A DNA stretch of 61,934 nucleotides, taken from positions 1 through 61,934 of the forward strand of contig JAFGBH010000020.1 in assembly GCA_016933215.1 (NCBI GenBank), read 5' to 3'. Positions within the stretch are counted from its first letter, which is position 1. Each line of letters opens with the position of its first letter. This DNA is from Deltaproteobacteria bacterium. GTDB taxonomy: Bacteria > Desulfobacterota > Syntrophia > Syntrophales > UBA2210. The notes beneath the pieces are model-generated. The model was given only the letters and a program-made list of their open reading frames with translations. It ran no database searches and was not told the DNA's origin. Both the position numbers and the translations under genes were made by a program. Positions 1-9,419 of the stretch are shown in pieces.

Positions 1-24
1 GTCCGCGCTGGGGAGCCAGTAAAA

Positions 25-58
25 AGAAGGGCAGCCTCGTTTGGGACTGCCCTTTTGT
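25..58. terminator. Bidirectional intrinsic terminator
   Basis: An 8-bp perfect stem (AAGGGCAG at 27-34, CTGCCCTT at 47-54) closes a 12-nt loop and is flanked by T-rich sequence on both strands. It lies just downstream of the minus-strand lipoprotein gene that ends at 103 and probably also ends a gene outside the window on the plus strand. Confidence 0.8.
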
Positions 59-102
59 TATTCGCCTATTGCCTGTTGCCGAAACCCTGTATCTGTATCA
101 GC

Positions 103-1230
103 CTATTCAAATCCCATGATCTCGTAGAGACACTCGCCTGATATGGTATCCTTTACACCTCCTGTTTCGATTGTCCCCTGATAGTCGGCGATAACCCGGA
201 AGTAGTTGGGTCGGGCGATAAAGGTTCGCACCAGCCACTGCGTGAATCCGCCGAGACCCGATACGGTGAGGAGGTCCACATTTTCCACCAGCCCCTTGAA
301 TGTAATGTCGATGTGAGTTTTTACACCGTCATCGTCAAAATCGATGGAAACACGTTTGGGATAGTATCGCTTCAGGATTGGGTGTGTTTCAAAATCCCAC
401 TGTCGTATCGTGGGACTCCCCGTTCCCGCGATGACCGTGCCGTTTTTGGCGATGTAAAGCGGTCGAGAGTTAATGGAGGGATCATAATAATCCACGTCGG
501 CGTAGATGATGGTGTAATTATCGTCGATGATGCGACCCCAGATCCAGCGGCGGGTGATTTCATTCAAGCCTTTGCGGCCCCAGTTGTGATCGGCATATCC
601 CGTGCCGGTCACCACGGTCGTTATGCCGTTTTTGGTGATCGTTCCTTCAATATGGTTGCGTGCATGATGGACGGTCCAGAAAAAATCGAGATGAGACTCA
701 TTGACTCCATCCCCGCCCGACGGTCTCCAGCCGGGAGCCTCTTCGCTGAGCGTAAAATCCGCCTCGATGCCGCCAAGCTTCCAGTAGACATGATAGGTTT
801 CATCGTCAAGACGGTGGACAAATCCGAGGGGCGTTTCAATACGGACATCATCAATCGAAGATTTCATCTCCCCTGGTTTCAGTGATTGCAGGTATGATTC
901 CCTGGACCAGTCGGGCGAATAGAGGGAAAAGGTTACCTCCGGTTTTCCTGATACAAAACTCGGATCAAGAAAAACGCCGACAAAGGTCTGTCCGTTATCG
1001 AGGTGTCCGTCGAAGTACCACCATTCAAAGGGACGTTTCCCTTCTATCAGATGTCGTGCACGGTCCTCGGCCCCGGGAGGGCTCTTCCCCCAGTCGATAT
1101 ATGCGTCCGAACGACCGATTATTTGATCCGGTACCTCGATATGGGTGCAGCCTGCAAAGGAAAGGACAACGAATATCAAAATCGCAGGCCCCGTTAGCCG
1201 AAGGAAAAGTCTCTTAAAAAAACCTGTCAT
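103..1230 (-). CDS. CrtC/AttH-like lipocalin-fold lipoprotein
   Basis: A 375-aa exported protein. The N-terminus has a basic start, a hydrophobic run and a lipobox-like LSFAGC, so it should be lipid-anchored. The motif EWWYFDGHL near residue 70 is the hallmark of the carotenoid 1,2-hydratase (CrtC) / AttH superfamily, two lipocalin-like beta-barrels that bind or modify hydrophobic ligands. No carotenoid genes lie nearby, so hydratase activity is not supported; a lipid-binding or lipid-modifying envelope role is more likely. The start is supported by GAGGGGG about 8 nt upstream. It probably forms a unit with the upstream lipoprotein hydrolase (2201-1275), 44 nt away. The family call is firm and the function open. 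Confidence 0.75.
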   Translation of the reverse strand: MTGFFKRLFLRLTGPAILIFVVLSFAGCTHIEVPDQIIGRSDAYIDWGKSPPGAEDRARHLIEGKRPFEWWYFDGHLDNGQTFVGVFLDPSFVSGKPEVTFSLYSPDWSRESYLQSLKPGEMKSSIDDVRIETPLGFVHRLDDETYHVYWKLGGIEADFTLSEEAPGWRPSGGDGVNESHLDFFWTVHHARNHIEGTITKNGITTVVTGTGYADHNWGRKGLNEITRRWIWGRIIDDNYTIIYADVDYYDPSINSRPLYIAKNGTVIAGTGSPTIRQWDFETHPILKRYYPKRVSIDFDDDGVKTHIDITFKGLVENVDLLTVSGLGGFTQWLVRTFIARPNYFRVIADYQGTIETGGVKDTISGECLYEIMGFE

Positions 1231-1274
1231 ACCAACACCCCCTCTTTTGTGTCAGTTTGCTGCGGTTTCCCCCT

Positions 1275-2201
1275 TTAACCGTTTTTATCAAGAAAGGTGA
1301 CATAGAAGTCCGCCGTTTCTCCCGGTCTTTCGAGCATTGGGGCATGGCCGCAGTTTTTCAGTATGACTGTCTCGGCATGAGGTATATTTTCTTGGTACAC
1401 TTCGACAGTCGACACATGGAGGATCCGGTCGCTGTCTCCCCAGATGATGAAAACGGGTATATGAAGACGGGGAAGGAGATCGATAGCTTCTTCTCTGTGC
1501 GCCCAGATATCGTTCCACATCTTCTGGTTAAACCGGCCATGGCTGATATATTTTCGCGCTACCACACTGCGCATGGGCCATGGAAGGAAGGGTTCGTTTT
1601 GAAATGCGAACTGCATCAGACGGTCAAAATCATCCCTGGAGTTTACGATAAGGGGATTATCGCCCCGATCAAGGGCCAGTTGAAAATCACTGGGCTTCGG
1701 TGATAGGAGGCCGGCCGAGTCGAATAGACCGAGGGTAATGACCCTGTCCGGATGCTCTGCCGCATAAATTTTCGACACATATCCCCCCATGGAATTACCT
1801 GCCAGGTGAAATCGATCCAGATTCAGTGTCTCAACTGTTTTCGTAAAACCCTCGGCGATGTAATCGATGTCGTAGGTTCGATTGAAATCACGACTGTTAT
1901 CGCCGTGTCCGGGCAGGTCGATCGCCACTATCCTGTAGTCCTTGGGCATTTGTCTGGCAAAGCGAACCCAGCTGTCCTTGTCCGCGGCAAAACCGTGAAG
2001 GAACACGATGGTTTCGCCCTCTCCTTCACGCTCGAGATAGGAGATATCCTGATCACCTATGTCGACTTTTTTTAATTCCATGCCCGATCTCCATCTTTCG
2101 GCCGACATGGAAAAATCAAAAAGCGATTGCTGAAGAGAGGCGCAGCCGCTCACAAAGAAGATCACTATGAATATAAGAAATCCCCTGAGAGTTTTTTTCA
2201 T
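1275..2201 (-). CDS. Alpha/beta hydrolase, lipoprotein
   Basis: A 308-aa alpha/beta-hydrolase-fold protein. The start at 2201 (MKKTLRGF) is chosen over a longer frame because GGGAGG sits just upstream and a clean lipoprotein signal follows, with a lipobox ending at VSGC. The nucleophile elbow GNSMGG, an oxyanion-side HGFAAD, an acid in the WGDSD segment and the catalytic His in NCGHAPMLE are all visible, so the triad appears intact. The substrate is unknown; relatives are esterases, lipases and C-C hydrolases. It probably acts on a lipid-like ester at the membrane and is cotranscribed with the CrtC/AttH-like lipoprotein downstream, which makes a shared hydrophobic substrate plausible. Confidence 0.8.
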   Translation of the reverse strand: MKKTLRGFLIFIVIFFVSGCASLQQSLFDFSMSAERWRSGMELKKVDIGDQDISYLEREGEGETIVFLHGFAADKDSWVRFARQMPKDYRIVAIDLPGHGDNSRDFNRTYDIDYIAEGFTKTVETLNLDRFHLAGNSMGGYVSKIYAAEHPDRVITLGLFDSAGLLSPKPSDFQLALDRGDNPLIVNSRDDFDRLMQFAFQNEPFLPWPMRSVVARKYISHGRFNQKMWNDIWAHREEAIDLLPRLHIPVFIIWGDSDRILHVSTVEVYQENIPHAETVILKNCGHAPMLERPGETADFYVTFLDKNG

Positions 2202-2286
2202 GATTCCTCCCTTCGATGTCCCCCTGAAATTAACACAGTACAAGCGAATTGCACAATATTTTCAAGATTTGCTATATAGAAATTAT

Positions 2287-2414
2287 TGATGCTCCCCGCA
2301 ATCCCGTATAACTCCGACAAGGTGCGAGGAATCTCCGACTGTTAAGGAAAATGTTTGTTTTTATCCGCTCCCTAACCCCTCTGGATGCAACGGGGTTAGG
2401 GCTCGCTGTTCAGT
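2287..2414 (-). repeat. Palindromic repeat family, copy A
   Basis: A minus-oriented copy of the interspersed element found seven more times in the window. It carries the CTCCCCGCAATCCCG segment, the AATCTCCGACTG block, the TTAAGGAAAATGTTTG block and the CTCGCTGTTCAGT end. It overlaps the end of the flavoprotein gene (stop at 2396), so the last residues and stop codon of that gene are encoded in the repeat. Confidence 0.8.
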
Positions 2415-3697
2415 GCAGATGTTGAACCGAATTGTCTCCCCGCAAGCCACCCCGTGGAAAATGCCGCCTGGAGATTGTATCCCCCCGTGTCCGCCGCTAT
2501 ATCGATGACCTCACCGGCAAAATAGAGCCCTTTCACCAGGCGCGATGCCATGGTGCGGGGATTGATTTCCCTCGTATCCACACCGCCCGCCGTGACGATC
2601 GCCTCGTTGAATGGACGGTACCCCGTGACCTCAAAGGTAAAATTTTTGAGCCATTCCCTGAGGCGTTTCCGCTTCTCCGCCGTAATCTGATTTCCCGGTA
2701 TTTCGCCATCAATACCGGTAAGTTCGAGACAAAGAGGAATCAGTTTCCGGGGAAGGAGACCCCCGAGAAGTGTCCTGAATGGCTCCTTTCCCCTTCGATC
2801 CAGATCGCGGAGAAGACGGGCATCCAGTTTCCTGTGGTCAAGGGCGGGCTTCAGATCGATTGAAAGATCAACCCTTTCACCGATTCTGAGGAGATCGACC
2901 ACCCGATGGCTGAGCGACAGGATGACGGGACCGGAAAGACCGAAGGAGGTAAAGAGAAGCTCTCCAAATGCATCGGCGACCTTTTTTCCCCTGACCACTA
3001 TTCGGACGCCGACGTTCTTAAGATTGAGGTCTTCGAGGCGGCCTGCAGCGTCACCGGCCGTTTCCAGGGGGACCAGTGCGGGCCGAATCGGTACGATGGT
3101 GTGACCCACCGATTCAGCGAGACGATACCCGTCGCCGGTTGATCCCGTATCGGGGTAGGATGCCCCTCCCGTTGCGATGATAACGGCATCGGCGTAATAG
3201 CTGTCCCTTTTTGCCGCAGGCGATTTCCCTCCACGGTACAAAAAGGGGGAAACCTCGACTCCTGCCACCTTTTCCCCTTCCACGATCAGGCGGGTTACTC
3301 TCCGTTCCTCTATCGTTTCCACGCCGCTTTTTTTAGTCCAGTTGAGGAGGGAATCAACAATGTCGAGAGCGTTGCCGCTTTTCGGAAACACCCTTCCGCC
3401 GCGCTCGACGATGGTGGGAACCCCACGTTCTTCAAAAAAAGCGAGAAGCTCCTCTGAAAAAAAACGGGAGAAGGCGTGTCGTAAAAAGCGACCTTGTGTC
3501 CCGAAATGTTGTATGAATTCATCTAAGGGCTTAATATTGGTAAGGTTGCACCTGCCCTTGCCGGTGATGGCGAGCTTGCGTCCGGGGTGCTTCATCTTTT
3601 CGATGAGAAGTGTTCTCGCACCGAGGCAGGCAGCCTGTCCCGATGCCATAAGGCCCGAGGCGCCTCCCCCGATGACGATGACGTCGTACCTGCTCAT
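2396..3697 (-). CDS. HI0933-like (BaiN/YhiN) FAD-dependent oxidoreductase
   Basis: A 433-aa flavoprotein of the HI0933/BaiN family. It starts with the dinucleotide-binding motif VIGGGASGLMA, has the family segment MKHPGRKLAITGKGRCNLTN near residues 35-54, IIATGGASYPDTGSTGDGY near 175-193, and the C-terminal GGVDTREINPRTM and LYFAGEVIDIAADTGGYNLQAAF that complete the FAD site. Length is normal. Members are soluble oxidoreductases whose physiological substrate is mostly unknown; BaiN acts on bile-acid intermediates, which is not a prediction here. No good ribosome binding site is seen before the ATG. The final residues (ALNSEP) come from repeat copy A. Confidence 0.85.
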   Translation of the reverse strand: MSRYDVIVIGGGASGLMASGQAACLGARTLLIEKMKHPGRKLAITGKGRCNLTNIKPLDEFIQHFGTQGRFLRHAFSRFFSEELLAFFEERGVPTIVERGGRVFPKSGNALDIVDSLLNWTKKSGVETIEERRVTRLIVEGEKVAGVEVSPFLYRGGKSPAAKRDSYYADAVIIATGGASYPDTGSTGDGYRLAESVGHTIVPIRPALVPLETAGDAAGRLEDLNLKNVGVRIVVRGKKVADAFGELLFTSFGLSGPVILSLSHRVVDLLRIGERVDLSIDLKPALDHRKLDARLLRDLDRRGKEPFRTLLGGLLPRKLIPLCLELTGIDGEIPGNQITAEKRKRLREWLKNFTFEVTGYRPFNEAIVTAGGVDTREINPRTMASRLVKGLYFAGEVIDIAADTGGYNLQAAFSTGWLAGRQFGSTSALNSEP

Positions 3698-3755
3698 TTG
3701 ATGTTTTGATATAACCGTGAGGTCACGATTCTCCCTGCCGCCGGAAAGGGTATCG

Positions 3756-4742
3756 CTATTTCATATACCACTTCACGTCTGCCTTTGCCTTCAGGTTTGA
3801 AAGGTATATCGGCGTTTCCTTCTTGACCTTTTCATTTTTGAGGTACTGTTGCAGCTTTTCGCTGATGTCACTGAAGGGAATCACACTGGCAGGTTTTTTA
3901 TCAATGGATTTGATAAGATGATATCCGAACTGGGTCTCGACAATTCCACTCACCGTGCCGGGTTCCAAGGCAAAAGCGGCATCCTCAAAGGGTTTTACCA
4001 TCTGTCCCCGTTCGAAATAACCGAGGTCGCCATCCCTTTCACTGCTGGGACATTCGGAGAACTCTTTGGCAAGAGCTGAAAAGTCTTCTCCCTTTTTCAG
4101 GCGTTCCTCAATTTCTTCTATCTTTTTCCGAGCCGCTTCCTTGACGGATGGATCTGCCTTCTCGTCAAAGGTGATGAGGATATGGCTGGCCTGAACCCTT
4201 TCAGCCTGCCTGAAGGAATCGGGATTATTGTCATAATACTCCTTCGCTTCCTTTTCCGAAACGGCTATTTTTTCCACAACTTCTTTCTCGATAAGCTGTT
4301 TGATGGCCATTTCCTCTTTGATGCGGGATTTTAATTCCTCTTCCGAAAATCCCATCTTTAGCAGCCATTCTTTATAGTTGGCGTCATCGGGAAATCTTTT
4401 TTTCAGTGACTCGATCTGTTCTGCCGCCAATTGGTCATCCACGGTCATTTTCTTCTTCGCGCTTTCCTGGAGAAGAAGTTCGCGATCTATCAACGTTTTC
4501 AGTACTTCCTTTCGTATCTCTTCCATTTGAGAGGTGCTGGGGGTCTGCCCCGCGGCCTGAAGCCGCCCGTTTACCCTGCTCATCTCCGAATCAAAGTCGG
4601 CTTTCGTAATGGCCGATCCGTTTACCTCGGCCACCTTGTTGTCTGCAGGCTTTGTCTCATCTGCCAGCACTGGTGATAAAAATATGAAAAACGCGAGAGC
4701 GATAACTGTCGCCCAATAAAATCCGCCTCTTTTCTTCAACAT
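3756..4742 (-). CDS. Parvulin-type peptidyl-prolyl isomerase / SurA-PrsA-like chaperone
   Basis: A 328-aa exported protein starting at 4742 (MLKKRGGF), with GGAAAAAGGG upstream and a signal peptide ending near VLA-DE. An N-terminal SurA-like helical chaperone region (AEVNGSAITKADFDSE; LIDRELLLQESAKK) precedes one rotamase domain at about residues 175-275, recognised by QASHILITF, FSECPSS, GDLGYFERGQMV and TQFGYHLIK. It would help outer-membrane or periplasmic proteins fold after secretion. A longer in-frame start at 4796 would hide the signal peptide and is rejected. The flavoprotein gene follows after 58 nt, probably without functional link. Confidence 0.88.
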   Translation of the reverse strand: MLKKRGGFYWATVIALAFFIFLSPVLADETKPADNKVAEVNGSAITKADFDSEMSRVNGRLQAAGQTPSTSQMEEIRKEVLKTLIDRELLLQESAKKKMTVDDQLAAEQIESLKKRFPDDANYKEWLLKMGFSEEELKSRIKEEMAIKQLIEKEVVEKIAVSEKEAKEYYDNNPDSFRQAERVQASHILITFDEKADPSVKEAARKKIEEIEERLKKGEDFSALAKEFSECPSSERDGDLGYFERGQMVKPFEDAAFALEPGTVSGIVETQFGYHLIKSIDKKPASVIPFSDISEKLQQYLKNEKVKKETPIYLSNLKAKADVKWYMK

Positions 4743-4948
4743 TCCCTTTTTCCTTTCTTTTAAAGTGGGGAGATACCCCTGAGTAGAACCACTCACCTTC
4801 TTATAGGAATAAAATAGTAAATCAAGTATTTTTTACTTTTTTTGTTCTTTTTGCATAACGACATCACTATAAGTGTCCATAAAAGCCTGACGGAGTCTCT
4901 GAATGAAAGGATTGACCGCATCTGAGATGCCACAATACATGACGGACA

Positions 4949-5647
4949 CTAATCGTTCAAAGCTAAAAGCGCGGCCGCTTCGGCGTGAATCTTCGTCGTA
5001 TCGAAAAGGGGAACCGGGCTGTCTTCATCACTGGTGAGGAACCCTATCTCGGTACATCCCAGGATGATGCCCTCGGCACCTCTCGCCGCAAGTTTTTCCA
5101 TAACAGCGATAAACCGGTCCCTCGATGATTGTTTGATTGTGCCGAGACAAAGCTCGCTGAATATGATGTCGTGGATGATGTCCCTTTCCTCTTCTTCTTC
5201 CGGAATCAGGACCTCGAGTCCGTGGTTTTTTATGAGACGTCCCTTGTAAAAGTCCTCTTCCATGGTGAACTTCGTTCCCAGAAGGCCGATTGTTTTAATT
5301 CCCTGCTCCTCTATCGCCTCGGCGGTAACGTCGACAATGTGGATAAGGGGAATGGTGACATGGTTGGCAACCTCATCGGCCATCAGATGCATCGTGTTGG
5401 TACAGATGAGAAAAAAATCCGCACCGCCTTTTTCAACACGCTGTGCCGCATCAATCATAAGGTCAGTAGCCTCGTCCCATTTTCCCTGGCGCTGGTGGGT
5501 TGCGATCTCGTCGAAATCGACTGAGTACATAATACACTTCGCCGAGTGCAGTCCCCCCAGTTTTTCCTTCACGACTTCGTTGACGATGCGGTAGTATTCA
5601 AGGGAGGATTCCCAACTCATGCCGCCAATAAGGCCGATTGTCTTCAT
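4949..5647 (-). CDS. Aspartate/glutamate racemase family protein
   Basis: A 233-aa cofactor-independent racemase. Start 5647 is preceded by AAGGAG seven bases upstream, better than the ATG at 5671. The N-terminal IGLIGGMSWESS is typical of the aspartate racemase (YgeA/RacX) branch. The two catalytic cysteines are both present, in LICTNTMH and LGCTEIG, so it should be active in interconverting L and D forms of an acidic or related amino acid. It stands alone between the chaperone gene and the divergent PAS protein. Confidence 0.85.
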   Translation of the reverse strand: MKTIGLIGGMSWESSLEYYRIVNEVVKEKLGGLHSAKCIMYSVDFDEIATHQRQGKWDEATDLMIDAAQRVEKGGADFFLICTNTMHLMADEVANHVTIPLIHIVDVTAEAIEEQGIKTIGLLGTKFTMEEDFYKGRLIKNHGLEVLIPEEEEERDIIHDIIFSELCLGTIKQSSRDRFIAVMEKLAARGAEGIILGCTEIGFLTSDEDSPVPLFDTTKIHAEAAALLALND

Positions 5648-5863
5648 CAATGACTCCTTGGTATGTGTCATCTTCGATAAATTTTCTCATTTGTAGCGTT
5701 TTTCCTCATCCCAGGTCAAATTATTTATGGTTTTTTCGGGTAAATAACAATAATCTTGACTCGATAGATGGATTTGTCATATCTTCCACCGGGGGGATGT
5801 GTTGTTTCAAATGATTGGGATAATGAAAAAGATGATTGTCCTATCTCAAAGGGAGCGAATCGA

Positions 5864-8800
5864 ATGGTGAAGAAGCCCACATATGAGGAACTGGAAAAAA
5901 CAGTCAGGGATCTGGATGAAAGATGTAAAAAGCTCGAAATGAAAAAAGACGGTCTCAGCATTAATAGTGAAAACTTTCTTGCGCTGGCCGAGGAATCCCC
6001 TGACGGTATGGCGATAGCTAATCACGAAGGCAAGTGTCTTTATGCGAACAGGAGCGTGGCGGAAAGTCTCGGCTACAATAAATCCGAAGTCTTGAAGATG
6101 AATTTCCGTGATCTGACACATCCCGATGATCTTGATATGGTAAACCGACAGTTCGCAGAAAGAACTGCGGGGAAAACTGCCCCAAGTATCTATGAGGCAC
6201 GATTCGTCCACAAAGATGGCAGTACTGTCTTCATGGAGGTGTCGGGGACGAAAACGATATGGAACGGAGAGGTCGTCTCTATGATGGTCGTGAGAGATAT
6301 CACGGCTCGTAAGGGGACGGAGAGATTATTGCAGGAAAAAGAAGAGCTTCTCAGGGCCACGCTCGAATCGACGGCGGATGGTGTATGTGTGATAGGCGAG
6401 GATCAGCAGATGGTGATCTATAATTCGCCCTTTGTCGTAATGTGGCGAATACCGGAAAAAATACTGATGCGAGGGGATAATGAAAGTATTCGTCCTTTCG
6501 TTATGAAGCAGATTGAAGAACCGAAGGACTTCGAAGCAAAGACGGTTCGCCTCTATGGAACGAGGGAGAAGACCTTTGACACGTTATTTTTAAGAGACGG
6601 CCGTGTCTTTGAGCGCAGGTCCAACCCCCTCATTGTAAGAGGCGAACTTGAAGGGAGGGTATGGAATTTTCGTGATGTCACGGAAAAAAGATTGACCGAA
6701 AGTGCGCTCAGTAGAGCGGAGGCAAAATATCGCGATATTGTTGAGAGTGTCGGAGAGGGTATTTTCCAGACGACCCCGGAAGGACGGCCTGTTTTTGCGA
6801 ATCAGGCGATGGCCACGCTGCTCGGGTATGATTCTCCCGAGGATCTCATGAATTCCGTTTCCGATGCCGGTGGGCAGGTATATGTGAGTCAGGAACGACG
6901 GGCGGAAGCCATGAGGTCGGTTGCGAATGGCGAACTTTTAGAGAGCTTCGAAGCGGAACTGAAACGAAAGGATGGCACTCGCTTATGGGGTTGCCTGAAT
7001 TTTCGCGGTGTCTTTGATGAGAAGGGGAACCATGTTAAAAATGAGGGTACGGTACGGGACATTTCCCTGCGCAAAAAGATGGAGAAGGAATTGAGAGAAT
7101 CGGAGGCACGGTATCGGAGTATCTTTGAACATACCGGTACGGCAATGGCGGTAATCGACAAGAATGAGATTATCATCGACCATAACAGGGAATTCGAAAA
7201 ACTGAGCGGCTACCACAGGGAAGAGCTGACAGATACAATGATACTGGGTAATCTCTCTACCCCCGAGGAAACCGAAAGAATCAGGAAGGACAGTTACAAG
7301 AGATTAGAGCGCAAGAATAGTGCTTTCAGGCGTTATGAGACCCTCCTTGTGACCAAAAAAGGGGAAAGGCGTGATGTTTTGATGACGGTTTTCCCCATCC
7401 CGGAGACGTCGAGACAGATTTTGTCTTTGATCGACATGACGGATCGCAAAGTTGCGGAAAGGGAGCTTCAAGAGAGTGAGGCAAAATACCGGTCTCACTT
7501 CGAAAATATCGGCGACATGATATTTACCATGGATCAGAATCTTCGGATTACCGACGTGTCTCCCAGCGTCAGACAGATGCTCGGGTACAACCCGGAAGAT
7601 TTTATCGGGAAGGATTTTTCCGAAGTGCGGAAAATGATGCAGAAAAAAGAGTACAGGATCAGCTACCTCAATGCGAAGAAGATTCTTGGAGGAGAGGCAA
7701 TACACCTTTCAGGGTACGAACTTACGGCCAGAGACGGAAGAAAGGTGCTGGTCGAGATTAGCGGGCATCCCATGTTCGAAGACGGGCAGGTGGCGGGAAC
7801 AATCTCGGTGGTGCGGGATGTTACCGCACGCAAGGCTGCCGAAGAGGCACTCAGGGAGACTATGGAACGTTACGAGCATCTGGTGAAGCATGCCCCTGCC
7901 GGTATCTACGAATTGGATTACGACAGGGAACGGTTCACGAGTGTCAATGAAGTCATGTGTCAATGTCTTGGCTATACGAGAGATGAGTTTCTGTCGATGG
8001 ATCCCTTTGATCTTTTTACCGAGGGGAGCCGCGGTGACCGCAAGAGACTCATTGCAGAACTTCAAGCGAATGATGAGCCCAACACCAAAGAATATCATGT
8101 CAAGACAAAGGATGGTCATAAGATCTGGATACTTCTGAGCTCGAGAATTATCTATGAAAAGGGGAGACCAAAGGGGGCGACAGGAGTCTTCTATAACATT
8201 ACGGAAAGAAAGGAGTCGGAGCTGGCCCTTCAGAAAAGCGAGGAGCGCCTCAGGAGAGTCCTCGAGAAGATGCCCATGATGCTCGTCGCCTTTGATAAAT
8301 CGGGAAATATCATTGTGTGGAATGCTGAATCTGAAAGGATTACGGGATACAGTGCAGATGAAGCGATAGAATCAATCGGCATATGGAAAAAGCTCTTTCC
8401 CGATAAAGACTATCGTCACTGGATACTAAGCGAGATATCGAAACTCGAAAATCTATTCTATGATTTCGAAGTCAAGCTTGCCTGCAAGGATGGATCGGAA
8501 AAGACGATCTCTTGGTCAAACATATCCAATAAGTACCCAGTGCCCGGGTGGTCATTCTGGGGCGTGGGAATGGATACGACCGAGATAAAAGAGGCACATG
8601 CCATTCTTGAGCAGGCGAATGTAAAACTTGAAGAAATGGTGGAAGAAAAGAGAAAGGAGTTACAGGAAAAGGCGGACAAACTTGATGAGCTCAATGCGGC
8701 CCTTAAGGTTCTCGTGAATGCCAGGGAAGATTACAAGCGGGAGCTTGAAGAAAACATCGTATCCAATTTCAAACAACTCATTGCACCGCACCTCGATATG

Positions 8801-9097
8801 CTCAAGAAGAGCCAGTTGAATACTAGCCAGATAGGCTATTTCGGTATTCTGGAGAACTATATGAATGAGATAATCTCTCCCTTTGCCAGAGATTTATCTT
8901 CAAGGAACTTCAACCTTACTCCTCAGGAAATCACGGTGGCCGGTCTGATAAAGGACCACAAAACGACCAAGGAGATCGCCAGACTGCTTCACATATCGCA
9001 GAGTGCCGTCATATTTCACCGGCACAATATACGAAAAAAGCTCGATCTCATCGACAAGAAGATAAATCTGGAATCCTACCTGAAATCTTTCGTGTAG
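5864..9097 (+). CDS. Seven-PAS sensor protein with C-terminal LuxR-type HTH
   Basis: A 1077-aa cytoplasmic sensor-regulator. Start 5864 (MVKKPTYEELE) is preceded by GGGAG and matches the usual N-terminus of Desulfobacterota PAS proteins; an ATG at 5768 gives an atypical extension. After an N-terminal coiled coil come seven PAS/PAC units, each closing with a recognisable PAC end such as VVRDITARK, FRDVTEKR, VRDISLRKK, LIDMTDRK, VRDVTARK, FYNITERK and GMDTTEIK. A coiled coil follows, then a LuxR/GerE helix-turn-helix over the last 60 residues (LTPQEITVAGLIKDHKTTKEIA). No kinase, receiver or transmembrane segment is present, so it is a one-component DNA-binding protein. Ligand and targets are unknown. 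A hairpin at 9183 may end its transcript. Confidence 0.85.
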   Translation: MVKKPTYEELEKTVRDLDERCKKLEMKKDGLSINSENFLALAEESPDGMAIANHEGKCLYANRSVAESLGYNKSEVLKMNFRDLTHPDDLDMVNRQFAERTAGKTAPSIYEARFVHKDGSTVFMEVSGTKTIWNGEVVSMMVVRDITARKGTERLLQEKEELLRATLESTADGVCVIGEDQQMVIYNSPFVVMWRIPEKILMRGDNESIRPFVMKQIEEPKDFEAKTVRLYGTREKTFDTLFLRDGRVFERRSNPLIVRGELEGRVWNFRDVTEKRLTESALSRAEAKYRDIVESVGEGIFQTTPEGRPVFANQAMATLLGYDSPEDLMNSVSDAGGQVYVSQERRAEAMRSVANGELLESFEAELKRKDGTRLWGCLNFRGVFDEKGNHVKNEGTVRDISLRKKMEKELRESEARYRSIFEHTGTAMAVIDKNEIIIDHNREFEKLSGYHREELTDTMILGNLSTPEETERIRKDSYKRLERKNSAFRRYETLLVTKKGERRDVLMTVFPIPETSRQILSLIDMTDRKVAERELQESEAKYRSHFENIGDMIFTMDQNLRITDVSPSVRQMLGYNPEDFIGKDFSEVRKMMQKKEYRISYLNAKKILGGEAIHLSGYELTARDGRKVLVEISGHPMFEDGQVAGTISVVRDVTARKAAEEALRETMERYEHLVKHAPAGIYELDYDRERFTSVNEVMCQCLGYTRDEFLSMDPFDLFTEGSRGDRKRLIAELQANDEPNTKEYHVKTKDGHKIWILLSSRIIYEKGRPKGATGVFYNITERKESELALQKSEERLRRVLEKMPMMLVAFDKSGNIIVWNAESERITGYSADEAIESIGIWKKLFPDKDYRHWILSEISKLENLFYDFEVKLACKDGSEKTISWSNISNKYPVPGWSFWGVGMDTTEIKEAHAILEQANVKLEEMVEEKRKELQEKADKLDELNAALKVLVNAREDYKRELEENIVSNFKQLIAPHLDMLKKSQLNTSQIGYFGILENYMNEIISPFARDLSSRNFNLTPQEITVAGLIKDHKTTKEIARLLHISQSAVIFHRHNIRKKLDLIDKKINLESYLKSFV

Positions 9098-9182
9098 TAT
9101 TAGTATTTACCTAACATTAATCAGATAAATATTTAACACCATTCCCCCAAAAAAATGTGTTATAAAATGCCCAGTTTCAGAA

Positions 9183-9199
9183 GAACCGGTGCGGTTTTT
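9183..9199 (+). terminator. Possible rho-independent terminator after the PAS-LuxR gene
   Basis: A 5-bp stem AACCG-GTG-CGGTT is followed at once by a T run, and more T runs follow. The stem is short, so efficiency is uncertain, but the place (86 nt after the stop) and the U-tract fit termination. Confidence 0.45.
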
Positions 9200-9419
9200 T
9201 GTATTTTTTCTCCTTTTTTTTGATCACAGGCGCCCCGGGGGGAGGATGTGCTTCCCGGTGTGAGTCTCCCGGTCCCGTCGGTGACGTGGCCGGGGGGGCA
9301 TATATGGGGAGAGGTAATAATGTGAGATTCGCGTGGGTTGGAGAGGGTATTTGTTGAGAGGGTAAAGAGGGTTTTAAAACTCTAAAGAGAGATTAAATAT
9401 TGAGGGAGGAGAGGGGGAT
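9200..9419 (+). other. Non-coding leader before the HU gene
   Basis: No gene is seen between the PAS-LuxR gene and the HU start. The middle (about 9230-9300) is unusually rich in G and C runs (CGCCCCGGGGGGAGG, CCGGGGGGGCA) and could fold strongly, while 9330-9419 is a purine-rich run (GAGAGG repeats) ending in the HU ribosome site. It may be a structured 5' leader for the abundant HU protein; no named riboswitch is recognised. Confidence 0.3.

Noticed and set aside
4869-4950. AGTGTCC...GGACACT inverted repeat as a terminator or mobile element end
   Set aside because: Only 7 bp of stem is separated by about 65 nt, with no T-tract and no enclosed gene; too weak to list as a feature.
5768-5863. 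Earlier start for the PAS-LuxR protein
   Set aside because: The 32-residue extension is atypical and lacks a ribosome site, whereas 5864 has GGGAG and the familiar KKPTYEELE start.
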